Counted from the first letter of the stretch, positions 48,631-57,918 are shown. The stretch: 64,000 nucleotides of DNA from Hydrogenophaga palleronii NBRC 102513 (GCF_001571225.1 NZ_BCTJ01000007.1:84608-148607), one strand, 5' to 3'. Made by a program: numbers and translations. Notes: generated by a model from the letters alone, not told the origin.

Positions 48631-50247
48631 ATGCCGTCACCCTCAGCCAGCCCAACCCCAAAACCCCGCCGCACCGCACCGGATGCATCGCCGATCACCA
48701 CCATGGGACCGGCCGACTACCTGAAAAAGATCCTCACCGCCCGTGTCTACGACGTGGCGGTCGAGTCGGCGCTGGAGCCCGCCAGCAACCTGAGCCGCCG
48801 GCTGCACAACACCGTGCTGCTCAAGCGCGAAGACCAGCAGCCGGTGTTCAGCTTCAAGCTGCGCGGCGCCTACAACAAGATGGCGCACCTCTCGCCCGAA
48901 CAGCTGAAGAAGGGGGTGATCTGCGCCTCGGCGGGCAACCACGCGCAAGGCGTGGCGCTCGGCGCGCGCAAGCTCGGCACCCGCGCGGTGATCGTGATGC
49001 CCACCACCACGCCGCAGGTAAAGATCGATGCGGTGCGGGGTTTTGGCGGCGAGGTGGTACTGCACGGCGACAGTTATTCGGATGCTTACGCGCATTCACT
49101 GACCCTGCAGAAGAAGCAGGGGCTCACTTTTGTGCACCCTTTTGACGATCCGGACGTGATCGCGGGCCAGGGCACCATTGCCATGGAGATCCTGCGCCAG
49201 CTGCAAAGCCTGGGCTCCGACCACCTGGACGCGGTGTTTGTCGCCATTGGCGGCGGCGGCCTGATCTCGGGCGTGGCCAACTACATCAAGGCGGTGCGCC
49301 CAGAGATCAAGGTGATCGGCGTGCAGATGACCGACTCGGACGCGATGCTTCAGTCGGTCCACGACGGCCAGCGGGTCACCCTGCCCGATGTCGGCCTGTT
49401 CGCCGATGGCACGGCGGTCAAGCTGGTGGGTGAGGAAACCTTCCGGGTGGCGCGTGAGCTGGTCGACGACTACATCGTGGTTGACACCGATGCGGTCTGC
49501 GCCGCCATCAAGGACGTGTTCGTCGACACCCGCAGCATCGTCGAGCCCTCGGGCGCACTGGCGGTGGCGGCGATCAAGCAGTACGTGGCGACACACAAGA
49601 CACGCGGCCAGACCTATGCCGCCATCCTGTGCGGCGCCAACATGAACTTCGACCGCCTGCGTTTCGTCGCCGAGCGCGCCGAGGTGGGCGAGGAGCGCGA
49701 GGCGCTGTTCGCCGTCACCATTCCCGAAGAACGCGGCAGCTTCCGCCGTTTCTGCGAGGCCATCGGCGAGCTGCCGGGCGGGCCGCGCAACGTGACGGAA
49801 TTCAACTACCGCATTCACGACGGCAACGCGGCCCACGTGTTCGTCGGCCTGACCACCCACGGCAAGGGCGAGTCGACCAAGATCGCCGCCAAACTGGTGC
49901 GCCACGGCTTCAAGACGCTGGACCTGACGCACGACGAACTGGCCAAGGAACACATCCGCCACATGGTGGGCGGGCATTCTCCGCTGGCGCAGGACGAGCG
50001 CCTGCTGCGTTTCGTGTTCCCCGAGCGGCCAGGCGCGCTGATGAAGTTCCTGAGCCTGCTGCGGCCGGGCTGGAACATCAGCCTGTTCCACTACCGCAAC
50101 CAGGGCGCCGACTACGGCCGCATCCTGGTCGGCCTGCAGGTGCCGGACAAGGACAACAAGGCGTTCGACAAATTCCTCGGCACGCTGGGCTATCCGTACG
50201 TGGAAGAGACTGCCAATCCCGTGTACCGTCTGTTCCTCAAAAGCTGA
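48631..50247 (+). CDS. ilvA: Threonine dehydratase, biosynthetic
   Basis: 538-residue PLP enzyme converting threonine to 2-oxobutanoate, first step of isoleucine synthesis. The PLP lysine is in PVFSFKLRGAYNK, the glycine loop is IGGGGLISG, and two C-terminal ACT-like domains (from about residue 350; FPERPGALMKFLSLLRPGW in the second) allow isoleucine feedback control. An AAGGA site 5 nt before the ATG at 48631 supports the long N-terminus, which has about 28 extra Ser/Pro-rich residues before the usual start. Confidence 0.95.
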   Translation: MPSPSASPTPKPRRTAPDASPITTMGPADYLKKILTARVYDVAVESALEPASNLSRRLHNTVLLKREDQQPVFSFKLRGAYNKMAHLSPEQLKKGVICASAGNHAQGVALGARKLGTRAVIVMPTTTPQVKIDAVRGFGGEVVLHGDSYSDAYAHSLTLQKKQGLTFVHPFDDPDVIAGQGTIAMEILRQLQSLGSDHLDAVFVAIGGGGLISGVANYIKAVRPEIKVIGVQMTDSDAMLQSVHDGQRVTLPDVGLFADGTAVKLVGEETFRVARELVDDYIVVDTDAVCAAIKDVFVDTRSIVEPSGALAVAAIKQYVATHKTRGQTYAAILCGANMNFDRLRFVAERAEVGEEREALFAVTIPEERGSFRRFCEAIGELPGGPRNVTEFNYRIHDGNAAHVFVGLTTHGKGESTKIAAKLVRHGFKTLDLTHDELAKEHIRHMVGGHSPLAQDERLLRFVFPERPGALMKFLSLLRPGWNISLFHYRNQGADYGRILVGLQVPDKDNKAFDKFLGTLGYPYVEETANPVYRLFLKS

Positions 50248-50263
50248 GCCGAACCCATCCGCC

Positions 50264-51352
50264 ATGGCCCTGGATCCTGTCTTCGCACCCATCACGCGGC
50301 GCGCGCCCGAATTGCCCGCCAGCCTGAAGCTGCCAGCGATCAAGCCCACCACCGACACGCTGCTGGAGCACGCCATCCAGCAACGCCTGGCACCGGCCGG
50401 TGCGCCCGAACACGCGCTGGGCCGCATGGAAGTCCTGGTGCAGCAGCTCGCCCGCATCCAGAGCAACAGCCCGCTCGAGTTCGACCTGCTGGCCTTCGAA
50501 TCCCCCCAACTGGTGGTGTTCGCTGCCGACCATGGCATTGCGGACGAAGGCATGTCGGACCTGGAGCAGTCCATGACCGCCGAACACGTGTTTCAGTTGC
50601 TGCTGGGCCTGGCCCCGGTCAACGCGCTGGCGCAGACGCACGGCTTCGAGCTCACCGTGGTCGATGCCGGCGTCGCCACCCACGTGACTCTGCCCGAGGA
50701 AGCGCACCGCCGAGCGCCGCTGCTGCCACGCAAGATCGGCCACGGCACGCGCAACCTGCTGCTGGGGCCTGCCATGTCGCAGGCGCAGGCGGTGTCGGCC
50801 CTGCACGCCGGCATGGACGTGGTGCGGCATCTGCCGGGCAATGTGATCGCGCTCGGTGATCTGGGCGTGGCCAACCACGTGAGCGCATCGCTGCTGCTGT
50901 CCCGCCTGTGTGGCGTGCCGCTGGCCGATGCCTATGGGCGCGACGACGGCCTGCTCGACGACAGCCTGCACCAGCAGCGCATCGAAAAACTCTCCACCGC
51001 CGCCAGCCGCCACCGCAAGGCCATCGGCGTGCTGGACGTGCTCTCGACCATGGGCGGTTTCGAGATTGCCATGATGGCCGGCGCGATGTTGCAGGCGGCC
51101 AGCGAGCGGCGCGTGGTGCTGGTGGACGGTTACGTGGCCGGCGCCGCGGCCCTGGTGGCGCGCGGCCTGAACCCTGCCGTGACGGACTATCTGGTATTCG
51201 CCCACCGGGCGGCCGACACCGGCCACCGCATGCTGCTGATCCACATGCAGGCCCTGCCGCTGCTGGACCTGGGTCTGCGCGTCGGCCAGGGCACAGGCGC
51301 GCTGCTGGCCTGGCCGCTGCTGCTCGCGGCACAAGGCTTGCTGGAAAACTGA
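50264..51352 (+). CDS. CobT-family protein with altered active-site motifs
   Basis: 362-residue homologue of nicotinate-nucleotide:dimethylbenzimidazole phosphoribosyltransferase (CobT), which activates the lower ligand of cobamides. The fold-typical segments FAADHGIADEGMS, ELTVVDAGVA and STMGGFEIAMMAGAML are present. However, the usual GEMGIGNTT loop reads GDLGVANHV, the GRGTG segment reads GRDDG, and the C-terminal GEG that carries the catalytic Glu (Glu317 in Salmonella CobT) reads GQG. No other cobalamin gene is near. It follows ilvA by 16 bp. It may be inactive or have another substrate. Confidence 0.85.
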   Translation: MALDPVFAPITRRAPELPASLKLPAIKPTTDTLLEHAIQQRLAPAGAPEHALGRMEVLVQQLARIQSNSPLEFDLLAFESPQLVVFAADHGIADEGMSDLEQSMTAEHVFQLLLGLAPVNALAQTHGFELTVVDAGVATHVTLPEEAHRRAPLLPRKIGHGTRNLLLGPAMSQAQAVSALHAGMDVVRHLPGNVIALGDLGVANHVSASLLLSRLCGVPLADAYGRDDGLLDDSLHQQRIEKLSTAASRHRKAIGVLDVLSTMGGFEIAMMAGAMLQAASERRVVLVDGYVAGAAALVARGLNPAVTDYLVFAHRAADTGHRMLLIHMQALPLLDLGLRVGQGTGALLAWPLLLAAQGLLEN

Positions 51353-51368
51353 GCCCGACCGGGCCCGT

Positions 51369-51887
51369 TCAGGAGACGGGCGTGCTGGCCTCGGGCAGAG
51401 TCAGCTCAACCGTGGCTGGCACACCCAGCGACGGCCCCAGGCGCACGGCGCTGCGCGTGACGGCCTGCAACACCAGACCACTGCTGTCATCGAGCGACGC
51501 GCCCACCCGGTAAGGCCGGGGAGGCTGGCCATCGACCGCGATCAGGGCGGCACCGTCCTGCGTGCCCACCGCCACCACACCCAGCAGGTTGTAGCGCGGC
51601 GGTGCGGCGGCAACCACACCCGCCGCCGGCGCAGCGGTCGAAGGCACGGAACCCAGGGTGCGCGCCACCGCCACCGGATCGGCGGCCAGTGGCGTCTGCG
51701 CCAGGGTGGACACCGGCACCACCGGTGTGCGGCCCCAGGCCAGCAACACCCAGTAACCGGCGCTAAGGCCCGCGGCCAGCCAGAGCAGGCCGGCGGCCAC
51801 GGTCGGCCCGCGGCGTCCGGCGGTTTGCAGGGCAGCGGGGCTTTCCATCAGAAAACCGGAATGGCCGAAAGCGGGCACCTTCTTCAT
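51369..51887 (-). CDS. gspC: GspC-type type II secretion protein
   Basis: 172-residue inner-membrane protein with an N-terminal transmembrane helix (about 30-52, AAGLLWLAAGLSAGYWVLLAW) and a homology-region domain (RYNLLGVVAVGTQDGAALIAV) that contacts the GspD secretin. It ends without the PDZ domain found in enterobacterial GspC. It is transcribed away from gspG, 70 bp upstream of it. The start at 51887 is 8 nt after a CATAAT hexamer; an inner ATG at 51848 is possible. Confidence 0.86.
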   Translation of the reverse strand: MKKVPAFGHSGFLMESPAALQTAGRRGPTVAAGLLWLAAGLSAGYWVLLAWGRTPVVPVSTLAQTPLAADPVAVARTLGSVPSTAAPAAGVVAAAPPRYNLLGVVAVGTQDGAALIAVDGQPPRPYRVGASLDDSSGLVLQAVTRSAVRLGPSLGVPATVELTLPEASTPVS

Positions 51888-51957
51888 ATGCGCGCATTAT
51901 GATCGACGACCAGCGATTTCTGGCCCGGCCGCCACGGCCTGACAACCGCAGCTGTGT

Positions 51958-52443
51958 ATGCGGGAGATTGATTTGCAACACCTGACCACCCCAATCCCTC
52001 AAACCCCTGCGCCCCTGGCCCGTCTGCGGCGCGGCGCGCAGCGCGGTTTCACCCTGATCGAACTCATGGTGGTGCTGGTCATCATCGGCGTGTTGGCCGC
52101 GCTGATCGTGCCCAACGTGCTCGACCGTGCAGACGACGCCCGCGTCACCGCCGCCAAGACGGACGTCAACAACCTGATGCAGGCGCTCAAGCTGTACCGC
52201 TTGGACAACCAGCGTTACCCGAGCACCGAACAAGGCCTCAACGCCCTGGTCGCCAAACCCTCGGCAAGCCCGGTGCCGCCGAACTGGCGTCCCTACCTCG
52301 ACAAGCTGCCGAGCGACCCCTGGGGCCGCCCGTACCAGTACATCAACCCCGGCCTGAAGGGCGAGGTGGACGTGCTCTCGCTGGGCGCCGATGGCCAGGC
52401 CGGCGGCGAAGGCCGCGACGCAGACATCGGCAGCTGGCAGTGA
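51958..52443 (+). CDS. gspG: GspG, major pseudopilin of type II secretion
   Basis: 161-residue major pseudopilin. The prepilin peptidase site is RG/FTLIELMVV with Glu at +5. The leader is about 28 residues, longer than the usual 6-10. After the hydrophobic helix are the calcium-site region and the conserved LPSDPWGRPYQYINPG and GGEGRDADIGSW. First gene of the plus-strand gsp operon. Confidence 0.95.
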   Translation: MREIDLQHLTTPIPQTPAPLARLRRGAQRGFTLIELMVVLVIIGVLAALIVPNVLDRADDARVTAAKTDVNNLMQALKLYRLDNQRYPSTEQGLNALVAKPSASPVPPNWRPYLDKLPSDPWGRPYQYINPGLKGEVDVLSLGADGQAGGEGRDADIGSWQ

Positions 52444-52483
52444 GCCACCTGGCGCCCTGCCCGACCCTGCAGCGCCCCTGACC

Positions 52484-52936
52484 ATGGCCAGCCCGGCGCG
52501 CGGTTTCACCCTGCTCGAGCTGATGATCGTGCTGGTGATCGTGGCCTTCGCCACCGCCGGCGTCAGCTTGGCCATGCGCGACGACGGCAGCACCCGCCTG
52601 GAGCGCGAAGGCCTGCGCCTGACCGCCATGCTGGAATCCGCCCGCGCCCAGTCGCGCACCAGCGGCCTGCCGGTGGTCTGGCGCAGCCTGCCGCAGGGTT
52701 TTGAATTCCTCGGCCTGCCAACCCAGGCCGGCCCCGGCTCGCTGGCCGGGCCACGCGACTGGCTCAGCCCGGACACCCAGGCCCAGGTGCTGCAGCCGCC
52801 GGGCGCACAAACCCTGGTGCTCGGGCCCGAGCCGCTGATCGCCGCGCAGCGCGTGGTGCTGGTGCAGGGCGATCGCCGCCTCACCCTGGGCACCGACGGC
52901 CTGTCCCCGTTCACCGTGCTGGCCGCCTCGCCATGA
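52484..52936 (+). CDS. gspH: GspH, minor pseudopilin
   Basis: 150-residue minor pseudopilin. Short leader MASPARG, then FTLLELMIVLVIVAFATAG with Glu+5. The C-terminal domain is beta-rich (VVLVQGDRRLTLGTDG). ATG at 52484 chosen because it gives a standard leader; overlaps gspI by ATGA. Confidence 0.92.
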   Translation: MASPARGFTLLELMIVLVIVAFATAGVSLAMRDDGSTRLEREGLRLTAMLESARAQSRTSGLPVVWRSLPQGFEFLGLPTQAGPGSLAGPRDWLSPDTQAQVLQPPGAQTLVLGPEPLIAAQRVVLVQGDRRLTLGTDGLSPFTVLAASP

Positions 52937-53301
52937 AACGCTCGCGCGGCTTCACCCTGATCGAGGTGCTGGTGGCCCTCGCGGTGGTGGCCATCACCCT
53001 GACCGCTGGCCTGCAAGCCACCGGCGCACTCACCCGCGCCTCCAGCCGTCAGAGCGACCAGTGGCTGGCCCAGCTCTGCGCCGAGAACGAACTCACCCGC
53101 CTGCGCCTGCAGCGCCAGTTGCCCGGCACCGGCGACAGCGATACCGCCTGTGTGCAGGCCGGGCGCGAGATGCGCGTGCGCGTGTCGGTGCTGCCCACGC
53201 CCAACCCGAACTTCCGCCGTGTGGACACGGTGGTCGAGGCCGCGGTTGATGGCGCGAACGTGCGCCTGCTCTCGCTGTCGACCGTGATGGGGCGGTATTG
53301 A
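52933..53301 (+). CDS. gspI: GspI, minor pseudopilin
   Basis: 122-residue minor pseudopilin of the tip complex. Leader MKRSRG, FTLIEVLVALAVVAITL with Glu+5, and the typical WLAQLCAENELTRLRL segment. Two cysteines may form a disulfide. Next gene starts 1 bp after its stop. Confidence 0.93.
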   Translation: MKRSRGFTLIEVLVALAVVAITLTAGLQATGALTRASSRQSDQWLAQLCAENELTRLRLQRQLPGTGDSDTACVQAGREMRVRVSVLPTPNPNFRRVDTVVEAAVDGANVRLLSLSTVMGRY

Positions 53302-53302
53302 C

Positions 53303-54118
53303 ATGAAGCACATGAAGCACCTCCTGCGTCGCCTTCGGCCCGGCCAGGACGGCTCCCCGGTGCCTCCGGCGGGTGCAGCTCGGCGTATGGCGCGCGGCTT
53401 CACCCTGATCGAACTGCTGGTGGCCATCGTCGTGCTCTCGCTGCTGGCGCTGCTCAGCTGGCGTTCGCTCGACGGCATGACACGCACCCAGACCCTCACC
53501 CAGCAGCGTGCCGACGACCTGCTGCGCATGCAGGCGGCCATGGGCCAGTGGGCCGCCGACCTCGACGCGCTGATCGACACCGGCGAAGTCAATGCGCTGG
53601 ACTTCAACGGCCAGGTGCTGCGCATGACGCGGCGCGACAGCGGCGACACCGGACTCGAAAGCCGCGGCATCCGCGTCGTGGCCTGGACGCGCCTGACCGG
53701 CGTGGCCCTGGCCGGCCTGCCCATCATTTCCTCCAGCGGCAGCGCCAGCGGCCAGTGGGTGCGCTGGCAGTCCGGCCCGCTGCTGCGCCGCGACGAACTG
53801 GCGCGTGCCTGGCAGCGTGCCGCCGAATGGGGCCGTGGCGCCCTGCCCTCGCAGACCGGCAACGCCGGCACCGACAGCGCCATCGCCCTGCTCGGCATCG
53901 ACCAGTGGCAACTGTTCTATCACCGCGGTGAAACCTGGGGCAACCCGCAGTCTTCGGTGGGCGCGGGCGAATCCAGCGGCGGCACCGGCGCCGGCGGCGG
54001 CAGCACCGACACCCTGCCCAACGGCGTGCGGCTGGAACTCGCGCTGGGCAACGGCGAAGGCCTGCACGGCTTTCTGGTGCGCGACTGGGTGCGCCCCACC
54101 CTGGAGGCCGGCCGCTGA
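53303..54118 (+). CDS. gspJ: GspJ, minor pseudopilin
   Basis: 271-residue minor pseudopilin. The cleavage site is ARG/FTLIELLVAIVVLSLLALL at about residue 31; an in-frame ATG at 53387 (MARGFTL) would give a short normal leader and may be the true start. Conserved AMGQWAADLDAL and VRLELALG. A Gly/Ser-rich insert (about 228-242) is unusual. Overlaps gspK (TGATG). Confidence 0.92.
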   Translation: MKHMKHLLRRLRPGQDGSPVPPAGAARRMARGFTLIELLVAIVVLSLLALLSWRSLDGMTRTQTLTQQRADDLLRMQAAMGQWAADLDALIDTGEVNALDFNGQVLRMTRRDSGDTGLESRGIRVVAWTRLTGVALAGLPIISSSGSASGQWVRWQSGPLLRRDELARAWQRAAEWGRGALPSQTGNAGTDSAIALLGIDQWQLFYHRGETWGNPQSSVGAGESSGGTGAGGGSTDTLPNGVRLELALGNGEGLHGFLVRDWVRPTLEAGR

Positions 54119-55107
54119 TGGCACGCCAGCTCCAACCCGTCCGCGCCAGGCAGCGCGGTGCCGCGCTGCTGCTGGCCATGCTGGTGGTGACCCTGGTGGC
54201 CACCCTGGCGTCGGCCGCGCTGTGGCAGCAATGGCGCGCCACAGAGGTGGAGCAGGCCGAACGCCAGCGGGTGCAGGCCGGCTGGGTGCTCACCGGCGCG
54301 CTCGACTGGGCGCGCCTGATCCTGCGCGAAGACGCGCGCGGCAACCAGAGCAACGGCAACGGCGACCACCTGGGCGAGCCCTGGGCCATGCCGCTGGAAG
54401 AGGCGCGCCTGTCCAGCTTTCTGGCCGCCGACAAGAACAACACCAGCGACCACATGCTGGAGGCCTTTCTGTCCGGCGAGGTGATCGACATGCAGTCGCA
54501 CCTGAACTTCCTCAACCTGGTGCGCACCGTGGGCGCCGGTGCGCAGGCCAAGGTCGAGCTATCCGAACCCGACCTGCTCGCCTTCACCAAGCTCTACGGC
54601 CAGCTCGGCCTGCCTGCGTCCGAACTCACCACGGCTGCCAACGAGCTGCGCAACACCATGGCCCTGGCCCTGAGCGACCCCATGCCCTCGCGCACCGCCC
54701 TGCTGCCCAGGAAGTACGCCCAACTCGGCTGGCTGGGCATCAGCCGCAGCAGCCTGGCGCTGCTCGAACCCCACGTCACCGTGCTGCCGACCCGCACCAG
54801 CCTGAACCTGAACACCGCCAGCGCCGAAGCCATCAGCGCCAGCGTGCCCGGCATGGACATGGCCCAGGCGCGCCAGGTCGTGACCGCCCGCGAGCGCGAA
54901 CCCTTCCGCAGCCTGGCCAACGTGACCGAAGCGGTGCCGGCCTTGAGCGGCAAGCTGTCGGACCTTTACCACGGCGTGCGCAGCAACCACTTCATGGTGC
55001 GCGGCCGACTGCGGCTGGACAACACCATCATCGAAGAGCGTTCTCTCGTCGTGCGCAACAACCTGGACGTGCGCGTGGCCTGGCGCGAACGCTTCGCGCG
55101 GCCATGA
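54118..55107 (+). CDS. gspK: GspK, minor pseudopilin capping the pseudopilus
   Basis: 329-residue minor pseudopilin. The N-terminus has RQRGAALLLAMLVVTLVATL without Glu at +5, which is normal for GspK. The large globular part contains a helix-hairpin-helix-like stretch (LNTASAEAISASVPGMDMAQA), as in this family. It caps the GspIJK tip. Confidence 0.92.
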   Translation: MARQLQPVRARQRGAALLLAMLVVTLVATLASAALWQQWRATEVEQAERQRVQAGWVLTGALDWARLILREDARGNQSNGNGDHLGEPWAMPLEEARLSSFLAADKNNTSDHMLEAFLSGEVIDMQSHLNFLNLVRTVGAGAQAKVELSEPDLLAFTKLYGQLGLPASELTTAANELRNTMALALSDPMPSRTALLPRKYAQLGWLGISRSSLALLEPHVTVLPTRTSLNLNTASAEAISASVPGMDMAQARQVVTAREREPFRSLANVTEAVPALSGKLSDLYHGVRSNHFMVRGRLRLDNTIIEERSLVVRNNLDVRVAWRERFARP

Positions 55108-55231
55108 AAGCCGCAGCCCGGTGCGGGGGCCTCCCCCATGTGCGCATGCAATCCCCTGTGCGTCACTCAGCTTCTCTAGAATGTGAGGCGCCCAACCATG
55201 CCCTGCAACCCCTTGATTTGACTGCCACTCC
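55108..55231. promoter_or_regulatory. Non-coding gap within the gsp operon (gspK-gspL)
   Basis: 124 bp between gspK and gspL. A TAGAAT hexamer at 55177-55182 could be an internal -10, but no -35 is seen. No coding signal. Confidence 0.25.
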
Positions 55232-56539
55232 GTGCTGATCGTCACCCCTTCGGACTTTTCTGCTGCCCCTGCCGCGGGACCGACGGCCCTGTTCGACTGG
55301 GCCTCGTCGAGCAATGGGCAACAGATCACCGACCACGGCCAGTGCGCTGCCGCGCTGCTGCCGCGCGACGACGACGTGGTGCTGGTGCTGCCCCCGCGCT
55401 CGGTCTCCTGGCACCGCGTGGCCCTGCCCAAGGTGGCCAATGCGCGCCTGCGCGCCGCACTCGACGGCCTGCTGGAAGACCGCCTGCTGACCGACACCGC
55501 CGAACTGCACTTCGCCCTCGAACCCGGTGGCCGCGCCGGCCAGACGGTGTGGGTTGCGGCCTGCCAGAAGGTCTGGCTGCGCGGCTGGCTGCAAACACTG
55601 GAAGCCGCGGCCCGCCCGGCCGGGCGCATCGCCCCAGCGCTCTGGCCGCTGGTGCCGTCCGAAGCCCCCGGCGCCACACCCGGCGCGTCGCGCAGCTTTG
55701 CGCTCGACGTGCCGTCCAACATCCACTGGGCCTACAACGAAAACGGCCAGTTCTGGCTCGGCAGCGCCGGCTTGCTGGGCGTGAGCTGCACGCCGCTGCG
55801 CGAGACCCCGATGGGCAGCGGCACCGCCGCCGACATGGTGGTCAACGCCCTCATGCCGCCGGCCAGCGACGCGCCCGGCGAACCGGGTGAGTTCGACGTC
55901 TGGCTGGCCGATCCGAGCGTGGCCGGCCAGGCCGAGCGTGTGCTGCAACAGCGCTTCGAGCTGGTCGCCCCGTCGGCCTGGCTGCTGCGTTGCGCGCAGT
56001 CCGACTGGAATCTGGCGCAGTTCGACCTCAGCCTGTCGGCCGGCGCGCGCCGCAGCCAGCGCCTCAAGCGCAGCTACCGCCAGTGGCGCAACGCGCCCGC
56101 CTGGCGCCCGGCGCGCTGGGGCTTCGCGGCCCTGCTCGGCGTGCAGCTGGTCGGCCTGAACGCCGCCGCCTGGCACGAACGCAGCGCGCTCGATGCCAAA
56201 CACAAGGCCGTGGTGCAGACGCTGCAGAAGAGTTTTCCGCAAGTCACCCTGGTGCTGGATGCGCCGGTGCAGATGCAGCGCGAAGTCGTGCGCCTGCAGC
56301 AGGCCAGCGGCGCGCTCTCCGCCGGAGACCTGGAAACCCTGCTGGCCGCCATCGACCAGGCCGCGGCCGGCGAGGTGCTCACCCCTTCCACCATCGCCTA
56401 CAGCACCGGCGAAGGCCGCTTCTCGGGCTGGCGCGCCACCGAGGACCAGCTGCGCGCCCTGCAGCAGTCGCTCGAACGCAGCGGCTGGCGGGTGCGTTTT
56501 GACGGCAACGAACTGGCCTTGCGCCCACCGGAATCCTGA
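55232..56539 (+). CDS. gspL: GspL, type II secretion inner-membrane platform protein
   Basis: 435-residue bitopic protein that recruits the GspE ATPase. Cytoplasmic actin-like part (about 1-280), a transmembrane helix at about 295-312 (WGFAALLGVQLVGLNAAAW) and a small periplasmic ferredoxin-like domain. Start is GTG at 55232 (MLIVTPSDF). Sits with gspM, its membrane partner, 2 bp downstream. Confidence 0.9.
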   Translation: MLIVTPSDFSAAPAAGPTALFDWASSSNGQQITDHGQCAAALLPRDDDVVLVLPPRSVSWHRVALPKVANARLRAALDGLLEDRLLTDTAELHFALEPGGRAGQTVWVAACQKVWLRGWLQTLEAAARPAGRIAPALWPLVPSEAPGATPGASRSFALDVPSNIHWAYNENGQFWLGSAGLLGVSCTPLRETPMGSGTAADMVVNALMPPASDAPGEPGEFDVWLADPSVAGQAERVLQQRFELVAPSAWLLRCAQSDWNLAQFDLSLSAGARRSQRLKRSYRQWRNAPAWRPARWGFAALLGVQLVGLNAAAWHERSALDAKHKAVVQTLQKSFPQVTLVLDAPVQMQREVVRLQQASGALSAGDLETLLAAIDQAAAGEVLTPSTIAYSTGEGRFSGWRATEDQLRALQQSLERSGWRVRFDGNELALRPPES

Positions 56540-56541
56540 CC

Positions 56542-57075
56542 ATGGCCGCCACCAGCGCCCCCTCTCCCTTCGCCCGCGCCACGCTGGCCCTGTCGGTCGC
56601 GCTGTCGCGCCTGTCCTCGCGCGAGCGCACCGCCGTCACCATCGCCGCCTGGGTGATCGGCCTCGGCCTGCTCTGGTGGATTGCCGTGGCACCAGCGCTG
56701 GACACGCTGCGCCAGGCCCCCACGCGCCACGCCCGGCTGGACGCCCAACTCGGCCAGATGCAGCGCCTGGCGGCCACCGCCGACGTCCTGCGCAGCCAGA
56801 GCAATGCCCAGCCGCCCGGCCGCGACGAGACGCTGCGCGCGCTCGACACCGCCACCGCCGGCCTGGGTGGCACCGGCCAGCTCTCGGTGCTGGGCGAGCG
56901 CGCCACCGTGACGCTGCGCAACACCCCACCCCAGGCGCTGGCCCAGTGGCTGGCCCAGGTGCGCATCAACGCCCGCCTGCTGCCGCTGGACAGCCAGCTG
57001 CAGCACGAAGCCGGCAGCACCGGCTGGAGCGGCACGGTGGTGCTCGGCGGCCCGGGCCTGGGCAGCGCGCCATGA
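56542..57075 (+). CDS. gspM: GspM, type II secretion inner-membrane platform protein
   Basis: 177-residue bitopic partner of GspL. Conserved LSSRERTAVTIAAWVIGLGLLWW transmembrane stretch (about 22-48 of the protein) and a periplasmic domain with ATVTLRNTPPQALAQWLAQV. Overlaps gspN by ATGA. Confidence 0.9.
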   Translation: MAATSAPSPFARATLALSVALSRLSSRERTAVTIAAWVIGLGLLWWIAVAPALDTLRQAPTRHARLDAQLGQMQRLAATADVLRSQSNAQPPGRDETLRALDTATAGLGGTGQLSVLGERATVTLRNTPPQALAQWLAQVRINARLLPLDSQLQHEAGSTGWSGTVVLGGPGLGSAP

Positions 57076-57866
57076 ACGGCGTCTGGCCCCGCCGCCTGGC
57101 CTGGATCGGCGGCCTGCTCGGCCTGCTGGTCGCGCTGCTGGTGTTCGCGCCAGCCAGCTGGCTGGCCAGCGGCGTGACCTCGGCCACCAACGGCCAGCTG
57201 CAACTGGTCAACGCACGCGGCACGGTCTGGAACGGCCAGGCCGACCTGGTGCTCACCGGCGGCAGCGGCAGCCGCTCGCAGACCGCACTGCCGCAAGGCG
57301 TGCAATGGCGGCTGGCGCCGCGCCTGGTGTCGGGCACGCCGGCCATGGGCCTGCGCCTGACCGCGCCCTGCTGCACGCCGGAGCCGATCGACATCACACT
57401 GCTGCCCGGCCTGGGCAGCGCCGAAATGCGCATCGCGCGCTCCAGCAGCATCTGGCCCGCCGAGCTGCTGAGCGGGCTGGGCACACCCTGGAACACCTTG
57501 CGCGTGGAGGGCCAGCTGACGCTGCGCACCGAAGGCCTGAGCGTGCGCTGGGACAACGGCCGCGCCAGCCTGCAGGGAGAAGCCGCCATCGAAGCCCATG
57601 ACCTGGCGTCGCGCCTGTCGACGCTGCGCCCGCTGGGCAGCTACCGCATGAACATCCGCGCCGATGCCGAAGGCAACACCACCACGCTGGACCTGCAGAC
57701 CCTGAGCGGCGCCCTGCAGCTGCAGGGCAGCGGCCGCTGGGTTGGCGGACGGCTGCGCTTCGAAGGCGTGGCGCAGGCCGCGCCGAACGCCGAAGAGGCG
57801 CTGGGCAACCTGCTCAACATCATGGGCCGCCGCCAGGGCGCGCGCTCGCTGCTCAACATTGGTTGA
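57072..57866 (+). CDS. gspN: GspN, type II secretion accessory protein
   Basis: 264-residue protein with one N-terminal transmembrane helix (about 8-32) and a periplasmic domain with VNARGTVWNGQADLVL and GLSVRWDNGRASLQGEA, the T2SSN pattern. A second frame open through gspL and gspM runs into the same stop, but MNGVWPRRLAW at 57072 is the real start. Its role in secretion is dispensable in some species. Confidence 0.88.
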   Translation: MNGVWPRRLAWIGGLLGLLVALLVFAPASWLASGVTSATNGQLQLVNARGTVWNGQADLVLTGGSGSRSQTALPQGVQWRLAPRLVSGTPAMGLRLTAPCCTPEPIDITLLPGLGSAEMRIARSSSIWPAELLSGLGTPWNTLRVEGQLTLRTEGLSVRWDNGRASLQGEAAIEAHDLASRLSTLRPLGSYRMNIRADAEGNTTTLDLQTLSGALQLQGSGRWVGGRLRFEGVAQAAPNAEEALGNLLNIMGRRQGARSLLNIG

Positions 57867-57918
57867 TGACCAGCGCATGCGTCCCCTTTCTCACACTTCA
57901 AGCTACGATCGCTCCACC

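Noticed and set aside
53303..53386. gspJ N-terminal extension as evidence of a fusion
   Set aside because: The 28 extra residues are hydrophilic and Arg/Pro-rich without similarity; more likely a start-site question (ATG at 53387).
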